From contig SZWC01004688.1 of the NCBI GenBank assembly GCA_023375785.1, forward strand, positions 91,186 to 155,185: DNA of 64,000 nt, written 5' to 3'. The notes under the pieces are model-generated. The model did not search any database. It saw only the letters and a list, made by a program, of their open reading frames with translations, and had not been told where the DNA came from. The position numbers and the translations under genes were made by a program. The stretch comes from Penium margaritaceum. Its lineage: Eukaryota > Streptophyta > Zygnematophyceae > Desmidiales > Peniaceae. Of this stretch, positions 13,678 through 27,858 are shown piece after piece. Position 1 is the stretch's first letter. Each line of letters begins with the position of its first letter.

Positions 13678-14550
13678 CAAACACTACTAGGCATTGCCAG
13701 GCATTACCCAGGCGTTTCAAGGCATTGCCCAGGCATTGCCAAGCATTGCCAGGCATTGCCCAGGCATTGCCACGCATTGCCACGCATTGCCAGGCATTGT
13801 CGAGGTAGTGCCAGGCATTGCCAGGCATTGCCAGGCATTACCCAGGCATTACCAGGCAGTGCCAAGCATTGCCTAGGCATTGCCAGGCATTGCCAGACAT
13901 TGCGAGGCATTGCTAGGCATTACCAGGCATTGCCCGTGTATTGCCAGGCATTCTCAGGCATTGCCCGAGCATTGCCCGTGCATTGCCAGGCATTGCCAAG
14001 CATCGCCAGGCATTGCCAGGCATTGCCCAGGCATTTCTAAGCTTTAACCAAGCATTGCCAGGCATTGCCACGAATTGCCAGGCATTGCCAGGCATTACCA
14101 GGCATTGCCAGGCATTCTACACGCAATGCCAGGCATTTCTTGGAATTCTCCAGGCATTGCCAGGAATTGCCAAGCATTCTCATGCATTGCCCAGGCATTG
14201 CTAGGCATTGCCGAGGCATTGCCAGGCATTGTGAGGCATTTCCAGGCATTGCCTAGGCATTAATAGGCATGGCCAGGCATTACCGAGGCATTGCAAGGCA
14301 TTGCCTAGCCATTGCGAGGCATTGCCCAGGCATTGTCAGGCATTTCCAGGCATTGCCCAGGCATTGCCAGGGATTGCCCAGGCATTACAAGGCATTGTCG
14401 AGGCATTGCCAGGCATTTCCAGGTATTGCCACGCGTTGCAAGGCATTCCCAGGCATTGCCCAGGCATTGCCAGGTATTGCGAGGCATTGCCCAAGTGTTG
14501 CCGTGCATTGCCTGGAATTACTCAGGCATTCCCAGGCATTGCTCAGGCAT
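13678..14550 (+). repeat. Satellite module 3, copy 3
   Basis: The copy opens with a diverged CACTACTAGG and contains CGTGTATTGCC near 13,936, CTACACGCAATGCC near 14,108 and TGGAATTACTCAGG near 14,513. With copy 2 it forms two consecutive composite units (modules 2 plus 3) with a period near 2.8 kb. Confidence 0.65.
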
Positions 14551-15578
14551 TGCTTGGCTTTGCTAGGCATTCCTAGGCATTGCCAGGCAATGCCACGTAT
14601 TGCCCAGGCATTGCCAGGCATTGCAAGGAATTGCCAGGCATTGCCCTGGCATTGCCAGGCATTACCCAGGCATTGCCAAGCATTGTCAGGCATTGCAAGG
14701 AATTACCACGCATTACCCAGGCATTGCCAGGCATTGCCTGGCATTACCTAGGCATTCCCAGGCATTGCTCAGGCGTTGCCCAGGCATTCCAAGGCATTGC
14801 AAGGCATTTCCAGGCACTTCCAGGCATTGCAAGGAATTGCCAGGCATTGCCCATCATTGCCAGGCATTACCCAGGCATTGCCAGGCATTGCCAGGCATTG
14901 CGAGTCATTGGGAGGCATTGCCCAGGAATTGCCAGGCATTGCTTGAGGTATTGCCAAGCATTGCCTGGCATTACTCAGGCATTCCCAGGCATTGCTCAGG
15001 CATTGTCCAGGCATTGCCAGACATTGCAAGGCAGTGCTAGGCATTGCCAAGCATTGCCTAGGCATTGCCAAGCATTGCCTCGCATTGCCAGGCACTACCA
15101 AGGCATTGCTAGGCATTCCCAGGCATCCTCCTTGCATTGCTAGGTATTGCTAGGCATTGCCAAGCATTGCCTAGGCATTGCCATGCATTGCCTGGCATTG
15201 CCAGGCATTACCAAGGCATTGCTAGGCATTCCCAGGCATCCTCCAGGCATTGTTAGGAATTGTCCAAGCATTGCCAAGCATTGCCTTGCATTACCCTGAC
15301 ATTGCTAGGCATTGCCTGGCATTGCCGAGGCATTGCCAGGCTTTGCCTCGACATTGCCAGGCATTGCGAGGCATTGCTAGACATTGCCCAGGCATTGCAA
15401 GGCATTGCTAGGCATTGCCCAGGCGTTGCCAGGCATTGTCCAGGCATTGCTAGGCATTGCCTAGGCATTGCCTGGCATTCTCCAGGCATTGCCAGGCATT
15501 CCCCAAGCGTTGCCCAGATCATGCCAGGCATTTCCACGCATTGCCACGCATTGCCTCGCATTGCGAGGCATTGCCAGG

Positions 15579-16141
15579 CATCGCCCAGGCATTACAAGGC
15601 ATTGCATAGGCATTGCCTGGCGTTGCCTGGTATTTCCAGGCATTGCCTGGCGTTGCCAAGCATTGCCAAGCATTACCTAGGCATTGCCAGGCATTGCCCA
15701 GGCATTGCCTAGGCATCACAAGGCATTTCCAAGGCGTTGCCAGGCATTGCCAGGCATTACGAGGCATTGTCCAGGCATTGCCAAGCATTGCCCAGGCATT
15801 GCCACGCATTGCCCTGGCATTGTCAAGCGTTGTCCAGGCATTGCCAAGCATTGCCAAGCAGTGCCAGTCATTGCCCAAGCATTTCCAGGCATTGCAAAGC
15901 ACTGCCCAGGCATTGCCCAGGCATTGCGAGGCACTTCCTGGCATTGCCTAGGCATTGCCAGGCATTGCCCAGGCATTTGAGGCATTACCAAGCATTGCTT
16001 AGAATTGCCAAGCATTATCAAGGCATTGCTAGGCATTGCCCAGGCATTGCGAGGCATTGCCAGACATTGCCAGGCATTGCCAGGCATTGTCCAGGCATTT
16101 CGAGGCATTGTCTAGGCATTTCCAGGCATTGCCCAAGCATT
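15579..16141 (+). repeat. Satellite module 1, copy 4
   Basis: The GGCATCGCCC to TGTCTAGG distance is 562 bp, with CAAGCGTTGTCC and CAAGCAGTGCC in the middle. ACCCTGACATTG precedes it at about 15,292. Confidence 0.7.
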
Positions 16142-17450
16142 GTCTAGGTATAACGACGGATTTCCAGGTATTGTGAGGCATTTCCCGGCATTGCCAGGCA
16201 TTGCCAGGCATTTTCATGCATTGCCAGGCATTGCACAGGCATTGCTACGCATTGCCTGGCATTTTCCGAGCATAGTGAGGCATTGCCCAGGCATTGCCAA
16301 GCATTGCCGAGGCATTCCTAGGCATTGTCCAGGCATTGCGAGGCATTGCCCAGGCATTACCAGGCATTGCCAGGCATTTCCCAGGTATTGCAAGGCATTG
16401 CCTAGGCATTGCAAGGCATTGCCAAGAATTGCCAGGCATTGCAAAGGCATTGTAAGGCATTGCCCAGGCATTACGCAGGCATTGCCAGGCATTGCATAGG
16501 CATTGCCACGCATTGCCAGGCATTGTCCAGGCATTGTCAGGCATTGCCTAGGCATTGCCAGGCATTGCCGAGGCATTGCCAGGCATTGCCACGCATTGTC
16601 AGGCATTGTCCAGGCATTGCCAGGCATTGCCCAGGCATTGCTTTGCATAGCCAAGTATTTCCTAGGTATTTCCAGGCATTGCCAGGCATTGCGAGGCATT
16701 GCTAGGCATTACCTGGCATTGTGTGTGCATTGCCATGCATTGCCCAAGCATTGCCCTTCAATTTACACGCATTGCCGGGAATCACCAGGAATTGCCACGC
16801 ATTGCCCAGGAATTGCCAGGCATTATCTAGGCATCGCCATATATTACCAGGCATTGCCCAGGCATTGCCAGGCATTGCTAGGCATTGCCCAGGTATTGCC
16901 AGGCATTGCCTCGCATTACCCAGGCATTCCCAGGCATTGCTCAGGCGTTTCCCAGGCATTGCCCCGTATTCCTAAGCATTTCAAGGCATTGCCCCGGCAT
17001 TGCCAGGCATTGGTGGGCATTGCCAAGGCATTGCATTGCATTACCAAGGCATTGCCTGGCATTTCCCAGGCATTGCCAAGCATTTCCCAGGCATTGCCAG
17101 GCATTGCCAGGCCTTGCCAGGCATTGCCCAAGCATTGCCACGCATTGTCCAAGTATAACCAGGCATTACCTGGCATTACCCACGCATTCTCGGGCATTGA
17201 TCAGGCATTGCCTAGGCATTGCCAGGCAATGCGAGGCATTGCTAGGCATTGCAAGGCATTGCCCATACTTTGCCAAGCATTGCCAAACATTGCCAAGCAT
17301 TCCATAGGCATTGCCAGGAATTGCCAGGCATTGCCAGGCATTGCCCAGGCATTGCAAGGCATTGCCAGGCATTAACAAGGCATTACTTGGCATTGCCATG
17401 CAATGCCTAGGCATTGCTAGGCATTACCCAGGCATTGCCAGGCACTACCC

Positions 17451-18601
17451 TGGCAATGCCTAACAATACCTGGCAATGCCTGGGAATGCCAAGGCATTTC
17501 TTGGCATTGCCGAGGCATTGCCAAGCTTTCCCTCAGTATTGCCAGGCATTGCCAGGAATTGACAGGCATTGCTAGGCATTGCTAGGCATTGCCCAGGCAT
17601 TGCTAGGCATTACCAGGCATTGCCTGGCATTACCCAGGCATTCATAGGCATCGCCCAGGCATTGCGATGCATTGCCAGGCATTGCCCAGGCATTCTGAGG
17701 CATTGCGCTGGCATTGCCAGGCATTGCTTGGCATTGCCAGGCATTGCTTGGAATTGCCAGGCATTGCTTGGCATTGCCCAGGCATTACCAGGCATTGCTA
17801 GGCATTTCCTTGCATTGCCCAGGCATTGTTAGGCATTGCCCAAGCATAGCAAGGCATTGCCCATGCATTGTCAGGCATTGTAAGGCATTGCTAGGCATTG
17901 CCCAGGCATTGCCCAGGCATTGCCTAGCATTGCCCAGGCATTGAAAGGCATTGAAAGGCATTGCCCAGGCATTGCCAGGCATTGCCCAGGCGTTGCCAGG
18001 CATTGCCCAGGCATTGCCAAGCATTGCCTTGCATTGCCCAAGCATTGCCAGGCATTGCCCAGGCATTGCCAGGCATTGCCTGGCATTGCATAGACAATGC
18101 CAGGCATTGCCAGGCATTTCCAGGCATTGCCAAGCATTGCCCAGGCATTGCCTGGCATTGCCCAAGCATTGCTAGGCATGGCTGAGGCAATGCCAAGCAT
18201 TGCCAGGCAGAGCCTGGCATTGCCCAGGAATTGCCAGGCATTTCCTTGGCATTTCGAGGCATTGCCCAGGCATTGCCAGGCATTTCCAAGCATTGCTAGG
18301 CATTGCCAGGCATTGTAAGGCATTGCCCAGGCATTGCCATGCAATGCCAGGCATGCCAAGGCATTGCCTAGGTATTACCAGGCATTGTCCAGGCGTTGCC
18401 CGGCATTGCCAGGCATTGCCAAGAATTGCCCAGGCATTGCCAGGCATTGCCAGGCATTGCTCAGGTATTGTCGGGGATTGTCCAAGCATTGCCAGGAATC
18501 GCCTAGGCATTGCCAAGAATTGCCCAAGCATTGCCAAGCACTACCTAGGCATTGCCAGGCATTGCCAAGCATTGTCAAAGCATTGCCTACGCATTAGTAG
18601 G
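17451..18601 (+). repeat. Satellite module 2, copy 3, with inverted run
   Basis: The inverted run at 17,451-17,491 includes CCTAACAATACC. CAAGCTTTCCCTCAG follows near 17,522, ATGGCTGAGG is at 18,179 and ATTAGTAGG at 18,593. Unlike copies 1 and 2 it is followed by a different block containing TGTCCACGCATTGCATGG (about 18,689) rather than by module 3. That alternative block recurs after copies 5 and 6. Confidence 0.7.
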
Positions 18602-18688
18602 CATTGCCTAGGTGTTTCCAGGCATTGCCAAGCATTGCCAGGCATTGCTAGGACTTGCCAGGCATTGCCAGGCATTGTGCAAGCATTG

Positions 18689-20000
18689 TCCACGCATTGC
18701 ATGGCATTGCCCAGGCATTGCCACGCATTGCCCAGGCATTACATGGCATTGTCCAGGCATTGCAAGGCATTGCCAAGGCATTACTAGGCATTGCAAGGCA
18801 TTGTCCACGCATTGCCAGACATTGCATAGGCATTGCCACGCATTGCCATGCATTGCCAAGCATTGCCTGGCATTGCCCAGGCATTGCGAGGCATTGTCAG
18901 GCATTACCCAAGCATTGCCTAGGCATTACCAGACATTGCCCAGGCGTTGCAAGGCATTGCAAGGCATTGCCAGGCATTGTCCAAGCATTGCCAAGCATTG
19001 CCCAGGCATTGCCTACGCATTGCCTAGGCATTGCCAAGCATTGCACAGGCATCACCAGGCTTTGCCCAGGGATTGCCAAGAATTCCCCAGGCATTTCCAG
19101 GCATTGCCAGGCTTTGCTTGGAATTGCCCAGGCATGGCCAGGCATTGCCCAAACATTGCCTGGCATTGCCAGGCATTGCCAGGCATTGTCCGGGCATTGC
19201 CGGGCATTGCAAGGCATTGCCCAAGCATTGCCAGGCATTGCCAAGGAATTTCCATGCCTTGCTGAGGCATTTCCTGGCATTGCCCAAGCATTGCCAGGCA
19301 TTTCGAGGAATTTCCAGGCATTGCCAGGCATTGCAAGGCATTGCCACGCATTGCCTGACATTTCCTGGCATTGCCAGGCATTTCCCAGGCATTACAAAAG
19401 ATTGTCCAGGCATTGCCAAGCAATTACAGGCATTCCCTAGGCATTGCCAAGCATTGCCCAGGCATTGCATGTCATTACCTAGCCTTTGCCAGGCATAGTT
19501 CACGAATTGCCAAGCATTGCCTGGCATTGTCCAGGCATTGCCAGGCATTGTCACGCATCGCCAGGCATCGCCAGGCATTGCAAGGCATTGTCCAGGCATT
19601 GTGAGGCATTGTCTAGGCATTGCCACGCATTGCCAGGCATTGCCAGGCACTGCCTGGCATTGCCCAGGCACTACCAAGCATTGTCGGGCATTACCCAGGC
19701 ATTGCCAGGCATTGTCTAGGCATTGCCAGGCATTTCCAGGCATTTCCAGGCAATGCCAAGCATTGTCCACGCATTGCCGGGCATTGCCAGGCATTGTAAG
19801 GCATTTTCAGGCATTCCCAGGCATTGCCACGCATTGCCAGGCATTGCCAGGCATTACCCAGGCATTCCCAGGCATTGCCAGGCATTGCCCAGGCATTTCC
19901 AGGCATTGCCAAGCAATGTCGAGCATTGACAGGCATAGTCAAGGCATTGCCCAGGCATTGCCAGGCATTCCCTAGCATTGCCCAAGCATTGCCAAGCATT
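18689..20000 (+). repeat. Satellite module 5, copy 1
   Basis: This block follows module 2 copy 3. Its markers are TGTCCACGCATTGCATGG near 18,689, CCATGCCTTGCTGAGG near 19,252, ACAAAAGATTGTCC near 19,395 and TGTCATTACC near 19,470. The same series is found at about 41,568-42,900, where the interval to the second marker is about 227 bp longer. The right edge is approximate. Confidence 0.55.
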
Positions 20001-21496
20001 GCCCAGGCATTGCCACGCATTACCAGGCATTGCCTAGGCATTGCGAGGCAATGTCCAGGTATAGCCTAGCATTGCCTAGGCATTGTGAGGCATTGTCCAG
20101 GCATTGCCAGGCATTGCCTGGAATTACCCAGGCACTGCCAAGCATTGTCCAGGCATTGCCAGGCATTGTCAGGCATTGCAAGGCATTATGAGACATTGCC
20201 AGGCATTGCCCAGGCATTGCCAAGCACGCCAAGCATTATGAGACATTGCCAGGCATTGTCAGGCATTGCCCAGGCATTGCCAGGCATTCCCAGGCATTAC
20301 CCAAGCATTGCCAGGCATTGCCTGGCATTGCCGGGCATTGCCAGGCATTACCCAGGCATTGTGAGGCATTGTCGAGGCATTGTCAGGAATTGCCTGGCAT
20401 TGCCCAGGAACTACCAAGCATTGTCTAGGCATTGCCAAGCATTGCCAGACATTTCCTAGGCATTGCCAGGCATTGCCTGGCATTGCCCAGGCACTGCCTA
20501 GCATTGTCTAGGCTTTGCGAGGCATTGCTAGGCATTGCCAGGCATTTCTAGGCACTGCCATGAATTGCCAGGCATTTCCAAGCATTGCCTAGGCATTGCG
20601 AAGCATTGCTGACATTGCCAGGCATTGTCGGGCATTACCCAAGTATTGCCAGGCATTACCAAGCATTTCCAGGCATTGTCCAGGCATTTCCATGCATTGC
20701 CTTGCAATGCCACGCATTGCCCGGGCTTTACCATGCATTGCCTAGCATTGTCCAGGCCTTGCCAGGCATTGCCAGGCTTTGCCAGGCATTGCTAGGTATT
20801 ACCAGGCATTGCTGAGGCATTGCCAGGCATGGCCACGCATTGCCAGGTAATGTCGAGGAATTACCATGCATTGCCAGGCATTTTCAGGCATTGCCATGCA
20901 TTGCCCAGAGACTGTCCAAGCATTGCCCGGGTATTGCCTAGGCATTGCCATGCATTTCCCAGGCATTGCCAGGCATTTCCTTACATTGCCCAGGCATTGT
21001 CAGGCATTGCCAAGCGTTGCCAAGCATTGCCTGGCATTGCCAGGAATTGCCAACATTGCATGGCATTGCCTAGGCATTACCAGGCATTGCCACGTATTGC
21101 CAAGCATTGCCAGGCATTGCCCAGGCATTGCCAAGCATTGCTACGCATTGCCCAGGCATTGCCAGGCATTGCCTGGCATTGCCCAGGCATTGCCAGGCAT
21201 TGCCCAGGCATTGCCACGCATTCCCAAGGCATTGCCAGGCATGTCCCTCGCATTGCGTTGCATTGCCAGGCATTGCCTCGCATTACCCAGGCATTACGGG
21301 GCATTGCCAGTCATTTCCTGGCATTGCCCAGGCATTGCGAGGCATTTCCATGCATTGCCCACGCAATGCCATGCATTGCCCAGGCGTTGCCTGACATTGT
21401 CAAGGCATTGCCAGGCATTGCTAGGCATTGCCAAGGAATTGTCAGGCATTGCCCGGCATTGCCAGGCATTGCCTCGCATTACGAGGCATTGCCAGG

Positions 21497-21931
21497 CATC
21501 GCCCAGGCATTACAAGGCATTGCATAGGCATTGCCAGGCATTGCCTGGCATTCCCAGGCATTGCTACGTACTGCCAAACATTGCCTAGGAATTGCCAAGC
21601 ATTGCCCAGGCATTGCCTAGGCATTACCAGGCATTTCCTAGGCGTTGCAAGGCATTGGCATTACGAGGCATTGCCCAGGCATTGCCAAGCATTGCCCAGG
21701 CATTGCTACGCATTGCCTAGGCATTGTCAGGCATTGCCTTGGCATTGTCAAGCATTGCCCAGGCATTGCCAGGAATTACCAAGCAATGCTAGTGATTTCC
21801 CGGCATTGCCTGGCATTGTCCAGGCATTTCCACGCATTGCCCAAGCATTGTGAGGTATTCCCAGGCATTTCCCGGCAATGCCAGGCATTGCCAGGCATTG
21901 CCTAGGCATTTCCAGGCATAACCCAAGCATT
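21497..21931 (+). repeat. Satellite module 1, copy 5 (shortened)
   Basis: The marker-to-marker distance is 434 bp instead of 560-580 bp, so about 130 bp of the usual module is absent. Otherwise the flanking variants are those of the other copies. Confidence 0.6.
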
Positions 21932-22140
21932 GTCTAGGCATTGCCAGGGATTGCCAAGCATTGTGAGGCATTGCCCGGCATTGCCAGGCAATTCCAAGCA
22001 TTGCCAGGCATTGTCAAGCATTGCCAGGCATTGCACAGGCATTGCTAGGCATTGCTTGGCATTGCCCAGGCATTGCAAGGTATTACCCAGGCATTGCTAG
22101 GCATTGCCCAAGCTTTGCCGGGCATTGCCACGCATTGCCC

Positions 22141-23000
22141 AGTGACTACTAGGCATTGCCAGGCATTACTGAGGCATTTCAAGGCATTGCATAGGCATTT
22201 CCAGGCATTGCCAAGCATTGCCAGGCATTGCCAGGAATTGCCACGCATTGCAAGGCATTGCCAAGGCATTGCCACGCATTGCCAGGCATTGTCCAGGCAT
22301 TGCCAGGCATTGCCAGGCATTACCCAGGCATTTCAAGACATTGCCAAGCATTGTCTAGGCATTGTCACGCATTGCCAGGCATTGCGAGGCATTGCTAGGC
22401 ATTACCAGGCATTGCCCGTGCATTGCCAGGCATTTCCATGCATTGGCCAAGCATTGCCCGTGCATTTCCAGGCATTACCAGGCATCATCAGGCATTGCCA
22501 GGCATTGCCCAGGCATTGCAAGGCATTGCCCACACATTGCCACGCATTACCCAGGCATTGCCTGGCATTGCCACGCATTGCCTGGCATTGCCACGCATTG
22601 CCTGGCATTGCCACGCATTGCCTGGCATTGCGAGGCATTGCCAGGCATTGCACCGGCTATGCCAGGCATTGCTTGGCATTGTCCAGGCATTGCCAAGAAT
22701 TGTCATGCATTGCCCAGGCATTGCTAGGCATTGCTGAGGTATTGCTAGGCATTGCGAGGCATTTCCAGGCATTGCCTAGGCATTACCAGGCATTGCCAGG
22801 CATTACCCAGGCATTGTCAGGCATTGCGAGGCATTGCCTAGGCATTGCCAGGCATTTCCCAGGCATTGCCAGGCATTGACATGGCATTGCCAGGCATTGC
22901 CACGTATTGCCACGCGTCGCCAGGCATTGCCAGGTATTGCCAGGCATTACCTAGGTGTTGCTAGGCATTGCCCGGCATTGCTCAGGCATTGCCCAGGCAT
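22141..23000 (+). repeat. Satellite module 3, copy 4
   Basis: The copy opens with AGTGACTACTAGG, followed by CCGTGCATTGCC near 22,406 and a GCTCAGGCATTGCCC string near 22,980. It contains a local expansion of a 20-bp dimer at 22,561-22,630. Confidence 0.6.
22561..22630 (+). repeat. Local 20-bp dimer expansion
   Basis: The two-unit string CCTGGCATTG CCACGCATTG is repeated exactly three times and followed by a fourth first half. Exact repetition of a two-unit variant in an otherwise scrambled array indicates a recent short tandem expansion. Confidence 0.85.
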
Positions 23001-24045
23001 TGCTTGGCATTTCTAGGCATTGCTAGGCATTGCCAGGCCATGCCATGCATTTCCCAGGCATTCCCAGGCATTGCAAGGAATTTCCAGGCATTGCCCAGGC
23101 ATTGCCAGGCATTACCCAGGCATTGCCAGGCATTGCCAGGCATTGCCAGGCATTGCAAGGCATTGCCACGCATTACCCAGGCATTGCCAGGAATCGCCTG
23201 GCATTACCTGGGCATTCCCAAGCATTGCTCAGGCATTTCCCACGCATTGCCAGGCATTGCAAGGCATTGCCAGGCACTGCCAGGCATTGCCAAGCATTGC
23301 CGGGGCATTGCCAGGCATTGCCCACGTATTTCCAGGCATTGCCTTGCATTACTCATGCATTCCCAGGCATTGCTAACGCATTGCCCACGCATTGTCAGGC
23401 ATTGCCAGGCAGTTCTATGCATTGCCAGGCATTGCCAAGGCATTGCCTGGTATTGTCAGACATTTCCAAGTATTACCTAGGCATTGCCAGGCATAACCAA
23501 GGCATTGCTAGGCATTCCCAGGCATTCTCCAGGCATTGCCAAAGCATTGCCAGGCATTGCAAGGCATTACCCTGATATTGCTAGGCAATGCCTGGCATTG
23601 TCGAGGCATTGCCAGGCATTGCGAGGCATCGCCCGGCATTGCTAGGTATTTCCCAGGCATTGCCAGGCATCGACAGATATTGCCTGGCATTGCCCAGACA
23701 TTGCCAGGCATTTCCAGGCATTGCCAAGGCATTGCCAGGAATTGTCAAGGCATTGTCAGGCATTGCCCTGGCATTGCCAGGCATTGCCTGGCATTGCCAG
23801 GCATTCGCATTGCCCAGGCATTGCGAGGCATTGCCAGTCATTTCCTGGCATTCTGCAGGCATTGCCAGGCATTGCCCAGGCATTGCCAGGCATTACCATG
23901 CATTGCCCAGGCATTACCGAACATTGCCCAGGTATTGCCTGGCATTGTCTAGGCATTGCCAGGCATTCCCCAAGCGTTGCCCAGACTGTGCCAGGCATTG
24001 CCCGGCATTGCAAGGTATTGCCTCGCATTGCGAGGCATTGTCAGG

Positions 24046-24606
24046 CATTGCCCAGGCATTACAAGGCATTGCATAGGCATTGCCAGGCATAACCTGGCAT
24101 TGCCAGCCATTGCCCGGCATTGCCTGGGCATTCCCAATTGCCCAGGCATTGCCTAGGCATTACCAGGCATTTCCGAGGCGTTGTCAGGCCTAGCCAGGCA
24201 TTACGAGGCATTGCCAGACATTGCCAAGCATTGCCTAGTCACTGCCAGGCATTGCCAAGGCATTGCCAGGCATTGCCCAGGCATTGTCAAGCGTTGTCCA
24301 AGAATTTCCAAGCACTGCCAAGCAGTACCAGGCATTGCCCAAGCATTTCTAGGCATTGCCAAGCACTCCCCAGGCATTACCCAGGTATTGCCAAGCATTC
24401 CCTGGCATTGCCCAGACATTGCCAGGCATTGCCCACGCATTGCGAGGCATTACCAAGCATTGCCCGGCATTGCCGGGCATTGTCCAGGCATTGCTAGGCA
24501 TTGTCCAGGCATTGCAAGGCATTGCCACGCATTGCCCGGCATTGCCAGGCATTGTCTAGGCATTTCCAAGCATTGCCTAGGCATTTCCAGGCATTGCCCA
24601 GGCATT
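24046..24606 (+). repeat. Satellite module 1, copy 6
   Basis: The marker distance is 560 bp. The first marker is changed to GGCATTGCCC, but the neighbouring GCCTCGCATTGCGAGG and ATTACAAGG identify it. An ACCCTGATATTG string precedes it at about 23,570. Confidence 0.65.
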
Positions 24607-25552
24607 GTCTAGGCATTGCCAGGGATTGCCAGGTATTGTGAGGCATTGCCCGGCATTTCCAAGCATTTCCAAGCATTGTCAGGCATTGCCAGGCATTGCA
24701 CAGGCACTGCTAGGCATTGCCTCGCATTTTGCGAGCATTGCCAGGCATTGCCCAGGCATTTCCAGGCATTGCCGAGGCATTGCTAGGCATTTCCCAAGCA
24801 TTGGTAGGCATTGCCAGGCATTACCCAGGCATTACTAGGCATTGCCAGGCATTACCCAGGCATTGCAAGGCATTGCCCTGGCATTGCCAAGCATTGCCAA
24901 GCATTGCCAGGCATTGCCCAGGCATTGTCAAGCATTGCCCAGGCATTCCCCAGGCATTGTCATGGCATTGCATAGGCATTGCCAGGCATTGCCCAGACAT
25001 TGTCCAGGCATTGCCCAGGCATTGCCAGGCATTTCCGGGCATTGCCAGGCATTGCCCAAGCATTGTGAGGCATTGTCCAGGCATTGCCAGGCATTGCTGG
25101 AGCATTGCCAAGCATTGCCAAGCATTTCCAGGTGTCTGGCATTGCTAGGCATTGTAAGGTATTGCCAAGGCATTTCCAGGCATAGCCTGGCATTGCCTGG
25201 CATTGCCCAGGTTTTGCCGGGCATTGCCAAGGCATTACAATGCATTGCCCAGCCATTGCCAGGAATTACCCAGGCATATCCTTGGCATTGCCAGGCATTG
25301 CCTCGCATTGCCTAGGCATTGCCAGACATTGCCTAGGCATTGCCCGGGCATTGCCGGGCATTGCCCAGGCGTTGCCGGGCATTTCCCAGGCATTTTGAGC
25401 CATTGTCCATGCATTCCCAGGCATTGTGAGTCATTGCGCGGCATTTCCTCGCATTGCCTAGGCATTTCCAGGCATTGCCCAGGCATTGTCCAGGCATTTT
25501 GAGGCATTACCCAGCATTGCCATGCATTGCCAGGCATTGCAAGGCATTGCCA

Positions 25553-25593
25553 GGCATTGCATAGGCAATGCCAGGCACTGCATAGGCAATGCC
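25553..25593. repeat. Two tandem 20-bp hairpins, one imperfect
   Basis: The first copy at 25,553-25,572 is identical to those at 2,746-2,807, with arm GGCATTGC, loop ATAG and arm GCAATGCC. The second, at 25,574-25,593, has GGCACTGC in the left arm. It holds the homologous position in the second module 4 copy, with two repeats instead of three. Confidence 0.8.
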
Positions 25594-27858
25594 AGGCATT
25601 GCCTGGGATTGTCCACGCATTGCCAGGCATTGCCCAAGCATTGCCAGGAATTGCCATGCACTTCCCAGGCATTGCTAGGCATTGCGAAGGCATTGCCAGG
25701 CATTGCCAGGTCTTGCCAGGCATTGCCCAGGCATTACCAGGCATTGCCAGGCATTACCCACGCATTGAAAGGCATTGCCAGGCATTGCCCACGCATTGTC
25801 CTGCATTTCCCAGGCATTCCCACGCATTTCCAAGCATTGCCAAGGCATTTCTAGGCATTACCTAGGCATTGGTAGGCATTGCCAAGGCATTTTCCATGCA
25901 TTGCCAGGCATTGCCAGGCATTGCTAGGCATTGCCAGGCATTGCCGAAGCATTGCAAGGCATTGCCAGGCATTACCAAGGCATTGCTAAGCATTTCCAAT
26001 CATTTTCCAGGCATTGCCAGGCATTGCCAGGCATTGCAAGGCAGTACCCTGGCATTGGTAGGCATTGCCGGGCATTGCCGGGCATTGCCAGGCGTTGCCA
26101 GGCATTGACCAGGCATTGCCAGGCATTAACTGGCATTTTCCATGCATTGCGAGGCATTGCCCAGGCATTACCAGGCACTGCCGAGGCATTGCCAAACATT
26201 GCCACCCATTGCCAGGCATCGCCCACGCATTCCCAGGCATAGCGAGGCATTGCCTAGGCATTACTAGGCATTGCCTCGCATTGCCCAGGCACTGCCAGGC
26301 ATTGCCCAAGCAATGCCAGGCATTATTAGGGATTGGCAGGCATTGCCCAGGCATATCTAGGCGTTGCCCAGGCATTGCCTATCATTGTCTGGCATTGCCT
26401 AGGCATTTCCAGGCATTTCCCAGGCATAGCCAGGCAATTCGAGGCAATGCCCGGGTTGCCAGGCATTGCCAGGCATTGCACAGGTAATGCTAGGCATTGC
26501 TTCGCATTGTTCAGGCATTTCTAGGCATTGCCCAGGCATTGCCCGGCATTGCCATACATTGCCCGAGCATTGCCATGCATTGCGAGGAATTTCCAGGCAT
26601 TACCTAGGCATTACCAGGCATTGTAAGGCATTACCCAGGCATTGCAAGACATTGCCTAGGCATTGCCAGGCATTGCCAAGCATTACCCAGGAATTGTCAA
26701 GCATTGCCAGGCATTGTCCAGGCATTTCCAGGCATTGCCCATGCATTGCCAGGCATTGTCGAGGCATTCCCAGGCATTGCCAAGCATTGCCACGTGTTTC
26801 CAGGCATTCCCAAGCATTGCTCAGGCATTTTTAAGGCATTGCCAGGCATTGCTAGGCATTGCTAGGCATTACCACGCATTGCCAAGCATTGCCGAGGCAT
26901 TCCCATGCATTGCAAGGCATTGTTAGGCATTGCCCAGGCATTGCCAGGCATTACCCAGGCATTGCCAGGCATTGCCTGGCATTGCCCGACATTGCTAGGC
27001 ATTACCCAGGCATTGCGAGGCATTGCCTAGCATTACCTAGGCATTTTCAGGCATTGCTCACGCATTGTCAAGGCATTGCCAGGCATTTCAAGGCATTGCC
27101 TAGGCATTGCCAGGAATTGCCATGCATTTCCCAGGCATTGCTAGGCATTGTCCAGGCATTGCCAGGCATTTCCAGGCACTGCCAAGAATTGCCTAGGTAT
27201 TGCCAGGAATTACCTTGCAGTGCCAAGCATTGTTTAGCATTGCCAGGAATTCCGAAGGCATTGCTAGGCATTCCAAAGCATTCTCCAGGCATTGCCAGGC
27301 ATTGCCCCAGCATTGCCAGGCACTGCAGGGCATTACCCTGACATTGCTAGGCATTTCCTGGCATTGCCGAGGCATTGCTAGGCTTTGCCTCGGCATTGCC
27401 TGACATTGGGAGGCATCACCCGTCATTGCCAAGCATTGCCTTGGCATTGCCAAGCATTGCTAGGCATTGCCAAGGCATTGCCAGGCATTGCCAGGCATTG
27501 CATGGCATTGCCAAGGCACTAGCAGGCATTGCCCAGGCATTGCCACACATTGCCAAGGCATTGCCACGCATTGCCAAGGCATTGTCAGGCATTGCCCTGG
27601 CATTGCCAGGCATTGCCTTGCATTGCCAGGCATTGCCTCGCATTACCCAGGCATTCCGGGGCATTGCAAGTCATTTCCTGCCATTGCCCAGGCATTGCCA
27701 GGCATTTCCATGCATTGCTCAAGCATTGCCAGGCATTGCCCAAGCGTTGCCTGGCATTGTCCAGGCATTGCGAGGCATTGCCCAGGCATTGCCAGGCATT
27801 GCCAAGGCATTGCCAGGCATTGCTCGGCATTGCCAGGCATTGTGAGGCATTGCCAAGT

